From: Smithellaceae bacterium
GTDB lineage: Bacteria; Desulfobacterota; Syntrophia; Syntrophales; JAQULV01
DNA: 5,772 nt
Assembly: GCA_028718405.1 (NCBI GenBank)
Contig: JAQULV010000111.1
Location: 1 to 5,772 of the forward strand
Direction: 5' to 3'
How positions within the stretch are numbered: position 1 is the first letter of the stretch; every line of letters begins with the position of its first letter. Positions 1-5,740 of this stretch are shown here, piece by piece. The notes below the pieces were generated by a model. It was given only the letters and a program-made list of their open reading frames with translations. It made no database searches and was not told where the DNA came from. The translations under genes were made by a program, and so were the position numbers.

Positions 1-1255
1 TCGTGATCGAGGGGCTGGAGAGAATCTTTACCTTGCCTTCGCGTTGCAGGGCGTGCAGTTGCACCTCCAGGAGGCTGCCACCGATAGTACCGAAGATCAA
101 CCCCAGGGAGCCCGAACCGCTGGCGGCAGCCGTAGCCGCGGAACTGACGGGAAAGTTGACACCGAATCCCTGCCCACTAATCCCCGCGCTGCCGAAGGCG
201 GGAGTATAGGAGCCGGAGGTCGGATTGGCAGAGGTACTGCCGCTGAAACCACCAGGCGTCACAAATAAGTCGTGATTACCCAGACGACCGGCATACATTC
301 CCCCCCATTGAATCCCCAGATTACGCGCCACATCTTTCGTTGTCTCAACGATGTCCGCTTTAATGAGTATCTGCGGTGTGGGCTTATCGAGAGATTCGAT
401 CAGCGGGAATATCCTGTCGACATCAGCGGCGATTGCCTGAATAATCAAAGCGTTGTTGTGTTCATCCACCTTGACCGACCCGTGGGGTTTGCCGTCCTTA
501 TCCTTCGTCAAGAAGTCTAAAACGTTCTCCCGCATGCTCTTCGCATCGGCATATTGGATGTTGACGACCTGTGTAACGAGCGGCTCGGCCAACTTGACAC
601 TCATGTCCTGAGTCATCTTCCTTTCGTTTAAGGCCGCCACTTTTAGTTCCTGCTCCACGTCGTCCATGGACATTACCCTGAGAACCTCCCCTTCCCACAG
701 ATAGGAAAGCCCCTGGGTCCGCATGATACTGTTGAAGGCTTGGTCCCACGGTACATCGACAAAATCTACCGTTATGTCCCCCTTGATATCATTCTTTATC
801 AGGATGTTCAGATTCACGGCCTTCGCCAGCGACCGAAGCACGGCCTTGATGTCGGCCTGTCTCATCGTCAGCCGGACCCTTTCCGTTGGGAGTCTTTTTT
901 CGGCCCGCTGCGCAGCGGTAAAGGTTACCGTCTCCGTCGGAGCAGGCGCCGGTGTTGACGCTACTTCAGTGGTTACAGGGGCCTTTTGTTCCACCGGGGC
1001 CGGAGCGCTCACCTGCTGTTCCGTCTTCGGAGGCTGAGCTTTACCTGCTGGGGGCTTTATTTTAGCCGTCGCAGCTTTCCTTGGCACCCGTGCTGGAGAA
1101 TGACCTTTAGACGCATTGGCCAAGGCACTCCATTTTTCAAAGAAGGGATCCTTCTCGACCTTGTCTTTAAGTACGGAGCAGCCTGCGACTGTCACCATGA
1201 TGAAAACAGCCAGAATCAGGACCGACCATTTTCTTCCGTAATGATGTATGACCAA
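1..1255 (-). CDS. pilQ: PilQ-type outer-membrane secretin, predicted lipoprotein (C-terminus beyond window)
   Basis: The frame is open from a TTG at 1255 to the left edge: 418 codons with no stop, so the gene continues outside. Residues 1-26 are a lipoprotein signal peptide: basic HHYGRK, a hydrophobic core, then the lipobox VAGC with Cys26. Residues 27-115 are a Pro/Ala/Lys-rich, probably disordered linker. Residues 126-197 form an STN (N0) domain (VRLTMRQADIKAVLRSLAKA). Residues 228-292 form one Secretin_N (N1-type) domain, with VKVDEHNNALII at 261-272. The secretin core begins at about 295 (QILIKADIVETTKDVARNLG) and the window ends in the well-known secretin stretch LQREGKVKILSSPSIT (403-418). 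Canonical PilQ has AMIN domains before the STN domain, and none is seen here. A Gly/Ser/Ala-rich stretch (332-385) lies in the pore domain. The product forms the multimeric pore through which the pilus passes. The VPLLGDIP-type signature and C-terminus lie outside the window. GspD is unlikely given the single N1 repeat and the neighbours. Confidence 0.9.
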   Translation of the reverse strand, partial: MVIHHYGRKWSVLILAVFIMVTVAGCSVLKDKVEKDPFFEKWSALANASKGHSPARVPRKAATAKIKPPAGKAQPPKTEQQVSAPAPVEQKAPVTTEVASTPAPAPTETVTFTAAQRAEKRLPTERVRLTMRQADIKAVLRSLAKAVNLNILIKNDIKGDITVDFVDVPWDQAFNSIMRTQGLSYLWEGEVLRVMSMDDVEQELKVAALNERKMTQDMSVKLAEPLVTQVVNIQYADAKSMRENVLDFLTKDKDGKPHGSVKVDEHNNALIIQAIAADVDRIFPLIESLDKPTPQILIKADIVETTKDVARNLGIQWGGMYAGRLGNHDLFVTPGGFSGSTSANPTSGSYTPAFGSAGISGQGFGVNFPVSSAATAAASGSGSLGLIFGTIGGSLLEVQLHALQREGKVKILSSPSIT

Positions 1256-1260
1256 GACAA

Positions 1261-1266
1261 CCTCCT
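1261..1266 (-). promoter_or_regulatory. Ribosome binding site fixing the TTG start of the secretin gene
   Basis: A perfect AGGAGG on the minus strand (1266-1261) lies 5 nt before TTG (1255-1253). That TTG opens a frame encoding a clean lipoprotein signal peptide. No in-frame ATG lies upstream of the signal peptide. The first in-frame ATG (residue 20) falls inside the hydrophobic stretch and would destroy the signal. Confidence 0.8.
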
Positions 1267-1267
1267 G

Positions 1268-1807
1268 TCAATCTTGAAGAGGAACGGTGATATCTGAACG
1301 GGTTTCCGTGTTCTCGATGACGACCCGGCCCGGAGTGATACTTTTCAGGACATACCCTTTTTCGACCAAGGCCTCACCACTTCTGTACTCGTTACCGTTG
1401 ATGATCGCTATCTTCCGGTCACCCCTTTCCAGGTAACCGGAATAAGTGAAGGTGGGGCCGCTTAAGGCTCCCACGAGTCCGGTAGTTCCCGAGGCAGGGG
1501 TCTTAGCGGTCATCCATTCCCGATATCCCTTTGTTTCACGGAACGGATTTCGCGCCCAATCTGACTCCGCTCTGTTCACCATATAGGCCTGCACGACAGC
1601 CGGTGATCCCTGTGCCAAATCGGACGATACCGTCGTAATAAAGGTGTTTAGCTCCGCCGATTTCTTTCCTATGTCTTCTTCACGGCTCTTAACGAAGTTC
1701 GCATGGAAGAGATCGTAGAGGCCATAGAGGATCACGATAATCATCACCCCAAGGATGATCATCTGCCTTGTCTGCAGCTTAGGAATATTTAACCCCTTAA
1801 TGTTCAT
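1268..1807 (-). CDS. pilP: PilP-like (GspC/HR-domain) periplasmic linker protein with an N-terminal membrane helix
   Basis: A 179-residue protein with a short cytoplasmic N-terminus, one hydrophobic helix (about 17-36, IILGVMIIVILYGLYDLF), a charged helical linker (38-90) and a small beta-rich domain (about 110-179). The segment YSGYLERGDRKIAIINGNEY (122-141), followed by SGEALVEKGYVLKSITPGRV, is the pattern of the PilP/GspC homology-region domain that contacts the N domains of the secretin. NPFR (92-95) resembles the DPF motif in the PilP linker. Canonical PilP is a lipoprotein; this protein has no cysteine and so no lipobox, and is anchored by the helix as GspC is. The ATG at 1807 is the only usable start before the helix. 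The best Shine-Dalgarno-like sequence (GAGGG, 1829-1825) overlaps the pilO stop and is 17 nt away, so initiation probably relies on coupling to pilO. Name assigned by position and domain; identity is moderately certain. Confidence 0.78.
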   Translation of the reverse strand: MNIKGLNIPKLQTRQMIILGVMIIVILYGLYDLFHANFVKSREEDIGKKSAELNTFITTVSSDLAQGSPAVVQAYMVNRAESDWARNPFRETKGYREWMTAKTPASGTTGLVGALSGPTFTYSGYLERGDRKIAIINGNEYRSGEALVEKGYVLKSITPGRVVIENTETRSDITVPLQD

Positions 1808-1827
1808 AGCACCCGCAAAGGCCGCCC

Positions 1828-2364
1828 TCAGGCCACAATTATACGAATCTTCATGTCGATTTCCAGAGAATTCAATACCGGAGTGATATGGATCTCTTCA
1901 ATGCTTTCCACAAACGCAACGGCGCCGAGCCCAATGAAGAATTGACGTAGTTGGGAAAAGCCTCCCTTGAGTTGCGCGTTTACGGTCATATAAGCCGTCC
2001 CTGTTCCCAGACTGCTTAACTCGGGCGCAATGGAGACAACCTCCATATTCGCCTTCCTCGCAATTCCTTTAAACAGTGGTGATATCGTGCCGATCTGCTT
2101 CCTGGGCAGGCTGCTTGCCTTGGGATAGGGCAAAGTTCCCGCCTCTTTTTTTTGCAGATCCTTCTCCATCAAGGCGTATATCGGCAAGAGGTTCCGCTGT
2201 TCCTCGATACGGAATCTGAGCTTTTTGATACTATCATCACGCGCCGCCAGAGATCTTTGCATGGGTATGATACCAACAAGGACAAAGATCAGCACACCGG
2301 TAAGACAGACCAAGAGGTAGGCAACACTTTTCTGCGGGATGTTGATGTCGAGTTTTCCTGCCAT
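1828..2364 (-). CDS. pilO: PilO, inner-membrane alignment-complex protein
   Basis: The 178-residue bitopic protein has a short cytoplasmic N-terminus and one transmembrane helix (about 14-34, AYLLVCLTGVLIFVLVGII). A charged, probably coiled-coil segment (36-75) follows, then a compact periplasmic domain (about 90-178) with the alternating pattern of the PilO/GspM ferredoxin-like fold. Size and topology fit PilO, which pairs with PilN through the coiled coil and the periplasmic domain. The low sequence conservation typical of this family means that identification leans on topology and gene order (M-N-O-P-Q). The ATG start has a good ribosome binding site and lies 9 nt after the preceding stop. 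GspM is the alternative name by fold, but the pilus neighbours argue for PilO. Confidence 0.85.
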   Translation of the reverse strand: MAGKLDINIPQKSVAYLLVCLTGVLIFVLVGIIPMQRSLAARDDSIKKLRFRIEEQRNLLPIYALMEKDLQKKEAGTLPYPKASSLPRKQIGTISPLFKGIARKANMEVVSIAPELSSLGTGTAYMTVNAQLKGGFSQLRQFFIGLGAVAFVESIEEIHITPVLNSLEIDMKIRIIVA

Positions 2365-2370
2365 TCTAAG

Positions 2371-2375
2371 CCCTC
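2371..2375 (-). promoter_or_regulatory. pilO ribosome binding site overlapping the upstream stop codon
   Basis: GAGGG on the minus strand (2375-2371) lies 6 nt before the pilO ATG. It overlaps the TGA stop (2376-2374) of the upstream gene. The arrangement suggests translational coupling, which would help keep PilM-PilN and PilO in matched amounts. Confidence 0.7.
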
Positions 2376-4260
2376 ATCCTACCTTCATGTTTAGAACGAA
2401 ATGCAATACCTGTACCCGGCCCGAGGGCTCGGTACTCTTCTGTTGTAAGCTAACCTGGCTGAACATTGGTGACGCGTTCAGGGCCACCACATATCCGGCA
2501 AGGATGGCCTCAAGCTCCCGCTGATCACCAAAGACAAGTCCCTCGACGGTGAGATTCAGGGGCGCCGTGTTAGCCGCCGGCTGCGGAGTTTGTCCTTTGG
2601 CAGCCGGCGCGGTAGCCGGCGGAGTTGCCGGTGCAGCAGATGCGGCCGGAGTACCGAGGGATCCCTTTAGATCGATGATCTGTATTCCGTTGGGTGTGAG
2701 ATAGGAGAGCTCGCCGATCACTGCCATCATCTCATATCTTTTGACGTAATCCCTGGAAAACTGTTTCTTCTGTTTCAGATTGGCAGTCATCTGCAGGATC
2801 AGATTCTGATCTATGCGAGGATGATAACTTGCTAGTTCCTTCTCCAGCTTCGTGACAACCATCTGTTTCTGCCCGGCCGAGCGAAGCTGGTACAGGAACA
2901 CACCCGTACAGGCCAGCATGGCGACAACAAAACACGCGATAATCGCCTTATTGATCCGCGAGATGTTCGCTTCCCTCTCTTTGTCGCGGTAGGTGAACAT
3001 AAGATTGGGTGTATAATCGTTAGCGGAAAGGGCAGCCCCCAGAGCGGGCACAAAGGCAACCCGCTCGGCAACACTCATCTTCTCGGTTGGTGGCGCCTTT
3101 CTGAAGCCAAGGGGATCAAAGACATCCCTCTCGACACCCAGGTGAGTACCCATGTGGTCCACCATGGACTGGTAGATGTTAATGGACCCGGCAATGAAGA
3201 TCTTCCCGATCTTCTCGTTTCCCAGATTGATCGTGAAATGTTCGAAGGTTCTATCCACCTGCCTGATCAATCTTTCCACGGCGGGCAGGATCATCTCGAA
3301 TATTTCTTCCTCCATCAGACCGTAACCGGGATCATTCTCCGTCAAGGGTTCTGAATCGGGGCTCATGGAGAACAAGATCCGACGCGCCTCTTCCAACGTA
3401 ACCTGAGCAGCAGCTACGCTTCTCCCGTCTAATTGTTGCCGCTGGTTTAATGCCTCCAGAAGGGCCTCGACCATGCTGTTCGTGCCGGCCTTTATTCCCC
3501 TGGTCATAACCAGATCGCCATGAGTAAAGATATCGATGCGTGAGAAGTCGTTACCAACGAAAAGACTCGCGGTGGTGCCGGTCGCGCTGGGAATCCACTC
3601 CGTGCGGAAAATATTCTGGATCGCGAAGGGCGTAATGGATACACCCGTTAGCGGATAACCGATCTTGGCGAAGAGTTTCTTCAGTTCATCCACTTCATAA
3701 CGCGGAGCGGTATAAGCCATTACCGCCAGCTTCTGGATGCCCTGGTCCATCACCTCCCCCAGGACCTCAAAATCAAAGATGCTCTCTTTATCGTCAAAGG
3801 GGGTTTCCTTCTTAACGGTCCAGTAAACAACATCCTCAATCTGTTTCTTCTGTATCTTGGGGATTCTCAGATGTCTCACATCAACCCGCGCTGCGGACAT
3901 AATAGCCCAAATTTCGGTTTTCTTCGGGGAATCAATGAACTCCGCCAGGGCGTCTCTGAGAAGCCCACCGAATTCCGGCGAGTTGGTCGTCATCGACTTG
4001 GCCAGAGGGATACTCTTCAGCTCCAGGAGATTCCATCTCGTATCGGACCGCGCCACCTTGACTAGGCGCAATCGCTCATGCCCGATGTCCACACCAATAT
4101 TTATGGACCTATATGAGGGGATGATACGGGGCCGGGGTATCTTGAACTCCTTGCGCGGCGGGTTGGCCGCACCTTGGATGGAAGGGGCGACACCATCCTG
4201 TCTGTTGCGGATGATGTTGAGGAGTTTTTCAGTCGAACTTATTTCCTTTGCTCGAGACAC
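2374..4260 (-). CDS. pilM: PilM-PilN fusion: actin-like cytoplasmic PilM domain joined to bitopic PilN
   Basis: The 628-residue protein appears to join two normally separate type IV pilus alignment proteins. After a basic, proline-containing N-terminal extension (1-52), residues 53-412 resemble the actin-like PilM fold. It shows the nucleotide-binding loop GVDIGHERLRLV (56-67), the IEDVVYWTVKKETPF segment (141-155), SITPFAIQNIF (208-218), GIKAGTNSMVEAL (255-267) and an IFIAGSI..Y strand (354-363). Residues 418-424 (PNLMFTY) sit where free PilN has its PilM-binding NLLP-type motif. One transmembrane helix follows (about 439-457), then a helical stretch (465-510), then a periplasmic PilN-like ferredoxin-fold domain (510-628). 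That domain is interrupted by an Ala/Pro-rich segment (537-567). In known systems PilM couples cytoplasmic events to PilN/PilO in the periplasm; here that bond would be covalent. The frame is open throughout with no sign of a lost stop. The stop overlaps the ribosome binding site of pilO. GspL of type II secretion has a similar cytoplasmic-plus-periplasmic plan, but the neighbours and the PilM-type motifs favour PilM-PilN. Confidence 0.9.
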   Translation of the reverse strand: MSRAKEISSTEKLLNIIRNRQDGVAPSIQGAANPPRKEFKIPRPRIIPSYRSINIGVDIGHERLRLVKVARSDTRWNLLELKSIPLAKSMTTNSPEFGGLLRDALAEFIDSPKKTEIWAIMSAARVDVRHLRIPKIQKKQIEDVVYWTVKKETPFDDKESIFDFEVLGEVMDQGIQKLAVMAYTAPRYEVDELKKLFAKIGYPLTGVSITPFAIQNIFRTEWIPSATGTTASLFVGNDFSRIDIFTHGDLVMTRGIKAGTNSMVEALLEALNQRQQLDGRSVAAAQVTLEEARRILFSMSPDSEPLTENDPGYGLMEEEIFEMILPAVERLIRQVDRTFEHFTINLGNEKIGKIFIAGSINIYQSMVDHMGTHLGVERDVFDPLGFRKAPPTEKMSVAERVAFVPALGAALSANDYTPNLMFTYRDKEREANISRINKAIIACFVVAMLACTGVFLYQLRSAGQKQMVVTKLEKELASYHPRIDQNLILQMTANLKQKKQFSRDYVKRYEMMAVIGELSYLTPNGIQIIDLKGSLGTPAASAAPATPPATAPAAKGQTPQPAANTAPLNLTVEGLVFGDQRELEAILAGYVVALNASPMFSQVSLQQKSTEPSGRVQVLHFVLNMKVG

Positions 4261-4332
4261 TTACTCTCTCCAGTTTTTCGCTTTCTTGGCTAAGTGCTAC
4301 TTGAACTTAAAATGTGTAACAACAAAGAACTA
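4261..4332. other. 72-bp spacer between the motor gene and the PilM-PilN gene
   Basis: This is the only sizeable gap inside the operon. Next to the downstream gene it carries that gene's ribosome binding site. The remainder is AT-rich on the coding strand. I see no convincing terminator hairpin with a T run and no clear -35/-10 pair, so readthrough from the upstream promoter is the simplest reading. A weak internal promoter cannot be excluded. Confidence 0.5.
4266..4271 (-). promoter_or_regulatory. Ribosome binding site fixing the GTG start of the PilM-PilN gene
   Basis: GGAGAG on the minus strand, with its GGAG core (4271-4268) 7 nt before a GTG at 4260-4258. An in-frame TAA immediately precedes this GTG, so the reading frame cannot extend further upstream. 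The next in-frame ATG lies well inside the protein. Together these make GTG the start with good confidence. Confidence 0.75.
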
Positions 4333-5643
4333 CTAGCTATTTCCTTTGGGTCGGGACTTCTGAGGCTCCTCTAGTTGAGCGATAATGTCTTCCAACTTGG
4401 CCTGGTCGTCATCAATGATATAATGCTGATCAAATTCGTCGAGAGGAGAGATATTCAATTCCTCTTTTTCCTTACGCCGTTGAGCAATGGCCGAGGAAGG
4501 ACGCCCTAACTCCACTTCTCCGCGATGTGAAGCCAGTATCTCATCAGAAAAAGAGTCGGCATCGATAAGCGGTGACTTGTAGATGTCTTCAATAACAGTT
4601 TCTTCCGACGGCCGGAAACTCTGGGAGGGATGGACGAACGAGTCCGCGACGTTGATGTACTCCGTGATATAGCGCTTCATCGTGAACATGCCGTCGTTCT
4701 TTCCCGTGTGGATAGTGTTTTCCATTTGCGGCAGTTTGTTTTCTCGGATTACCCCCTTGATCGACGAAGTTCCCTTCATAATCGAAAGGACCGGCACGCG
4801 GAACATGAACCGCTCCATGTAGACCAACTGCTGGATGATGACCCAGGCAATGGTCGAGGCGATCTGGAAGCGGATCTCCTCCTGCGCTTCAGGGGGAAAA
4901 GAGTTGCTGATCCGATAGATGGCGTCTTCCGCATTGGTAGCATGCAGAGAAGCGACAACCAAATGGCCCGATTCGGCGGCGTTGAGTGTTAACCGCATCA
5001 CCTCCGGCTCTCTCATCTCCCCAACCACGATGACGTCCGGGTCTTCCCTGAGGACGTCGACGAGTCCCTGTCGGAAAGAGGGGACATGGGTCCCCAGTTC
5101 CCGCTGTTCGATAAAGGCCTTCCGGGAAGGGAAACGAAACTCGATGGGGTCTTCCAAGGTCACGATGTGTACGGGTCGGAGATTGTTTATCTCGTTAACG
5201 ACGGCGGCGATTGTGGTCGACTTTCCGCACCCCGTGGGGCCGCAAAGCAGTACGAGACCCGATTTCAACTCGGCGATCTGCTTTAGAGACGGATGGAGAT
5301 TCAGCCCGGTAATGGACGGTATCACACCGGGAAGAAGCCTGATCGCGACGCTTAAACCTCGAATCGTATTGAAGACGTTGATACGCAGGCGCACCTGGTT
5401 TACGGTAATGGCGAAATCGATGGAGTGGCGTTTCTTGAGGATCAGGAGCTGGCGGTTATCGAGGATCGATTTTACCAGGTCATCAACTTCCTGATGGCTC
5501 CAGATGACATTCTTGTTGAAACGAATGACGCCGTTTTCACGGAAGCTAAGCGGCTGACCACCCGAGAGATGGATATCCGAGTAACCGCCTTTGACGCCTT
5601 CCGCTATTAGTTCCTCAAACTTACTCACATCGCCTCGCTTCAT
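4333..5643 (-). CDS. pilT: PilT-like type IV pilus (retraction) ATPase with acidic C-terminal extension
   Basis: This is a cytoplasmic hexameric ATPase of the PilT/PilU branch of the type II/IV secretion ATPase family, which powers pilus depolymerisation at the inner-membrane base. Of 436 residues, about 6-110 form the N-terminal PAS-like domain (SDIHL at 22-26), followed by the RecA-like core. Visible motifs are Walker A GPTGCGKST (135-143), the Asp box LEDPIE (163-168), Walker B/catalytic Glu in DPDVIVVGEMR (201-211, E209) and a His box around H227 and H234. SIKGVIRE (294-301) sits where PilT has its AIRNLIRE motif, and a QMENTI...GM.TM segment (306-322) follows. There is no tetracysteine zinc motif or long N1 domain, which argues against PilB or GspE. 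Residues from about 331 to the end are an extra acidic tail; PilT proteins usually stop near 345-370. The ATG at 5643 has no Shine-Dalgarno and lies only a few bases from the predicted TSS. The GTG at 5628 has GAGG upstream (5633-5636) and gives a family-typical N-terminus, so it may be the true start. The role as a retraction motor is inferred. Confidence 0.92.
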   Translation of the reverse strand: MKRGDVSKFEELIAEGVKGGYSDIHLSGGQPLSFRENGVIRFNKNVIWSHQEVDDLVKSILDNRQLLILKKRHSIDFAITVNQVRLRINVFNTIRGLSVAIRLLPGVIPSITGLNLHPSLKQIAELKSGLVLLCGPTGCGKSTTIAAVVNEINNLRPVHIVTLEDPIEFRFPSRKAFIEQRELGTHVPSFRQGLVDVLREDPDVIVVGEMREPEVMRLTLNAAESGHLVVASLHATNAEDAIYRISNSFPPEAQEEIRFQIASTIAWVIIQQLVYMERFMFRVPVLSIMKGTSSIKGVIRENKLPQMENTIHTGKNDGMFTMKRYITEYINVADSFVHPSQSFRPSEETVIEDIYKSPLIDADSFSDEILASHRGEVELGRPSSAIAQRRKEKEELNISPLDEFDQHYIIDDDQAKLEDIIAQLEEPQKSRPKGNS

Positions 5644-5656
5644 GGAAGATGAGACA

Positions 5657-5684
5657 ATTATAGCGAGAGAAAGGAAATATTCAA
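5657..5684 (-). promoter_or_regulatory. Predicted sigma70-type promoter for the pilus operon
   Basis: On the minus strand there is a perfect -10 hexamer TATAAT at 5662-5657. A -35-like TTGAAT (4 of 6 consensus matches) lies at 5684-5679, with a 16-bp spacer. It sits in the only gap between the tRNA terminator and the first pilus gene, which is where an operon promoter is expected. The predicted transcription start is about 5648-5651. No sigma54 (-24/-12) signature was seen here, although some pilus genes use one. The TSS is inferred, not observed. Confidence 0.7.
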
Positions 5685-5697
5685 GGGAATTATGGAT

Positions 5698-5733
5698 AAA
5701 AAAAGGAGTCTACCTGTGCAAAGTGAACTCCTT
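5698..5733 (-). terminator. Rho-independent terminator downstream of the tRNA
   Basis: On the minus strand, AAGGAGT (5733-5727) pairs perfectly with ACTCCTT (5709-5703), with a possible additional G-U pair inside. The hairpin is followed by an uninterrupted run of T (5704-5698). It begins 7 bases after the tRNA CCA end and stands before the pilus promoter. It should therefore end the tRNA transcript and insulate the pilus operon from it. The loop is fairly long, about 17 nt. There is no T run on the plus-strand side, so the element is directional. Confidence 0.8.
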
Positions 5734-5740
5734 CATTACC

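Noticed and set aside
723..1037. Plus-strand open frame of 104 codons rich in Ser, Ala, Val and Gly
   Set aside because: It is the complement of the Pro/Ala linker and STN domain of the secretin, and its composition follows from that coding strand.
2732..3074. Two minus-strand open frames inside the PilM-PilN gene in other frames
   Set aside because: They overlap a well-supported coding frame on the same strand, have low-complexity or Arg/Ser-rich products, and are best explained as out-of-frame readings. A programmed frameshift was considered but no slippery site with supporting structure was evident.
4261..4332. Possible second promoter or terminator between the motor gene and the PilM-PilN gene
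   Set aside because: The stretch is AT-rich, but no acceptable -35/-10 pair with 16-18 bp spacing and no GC-rich hairpin with a T run was found by eye.
3857..4336. Plus-strand open frame of 159 codons spanning the start of the PilM-PilN gene
   Set aside because: Antisense to the conserved nucleotide-binding region of PilM. The translation looks unstructured and matches no family I know.
4919..5494. Plus-strand open frame of 191 codons
   Set aside because: It lies antisense to the most conserved core of the PilT-like gene (Walker A to Walker B). Its product is rich in Arg, Ser and Thr with no recognisable domain, and no ribosome binding site context is evident. It is an antisense shadow.
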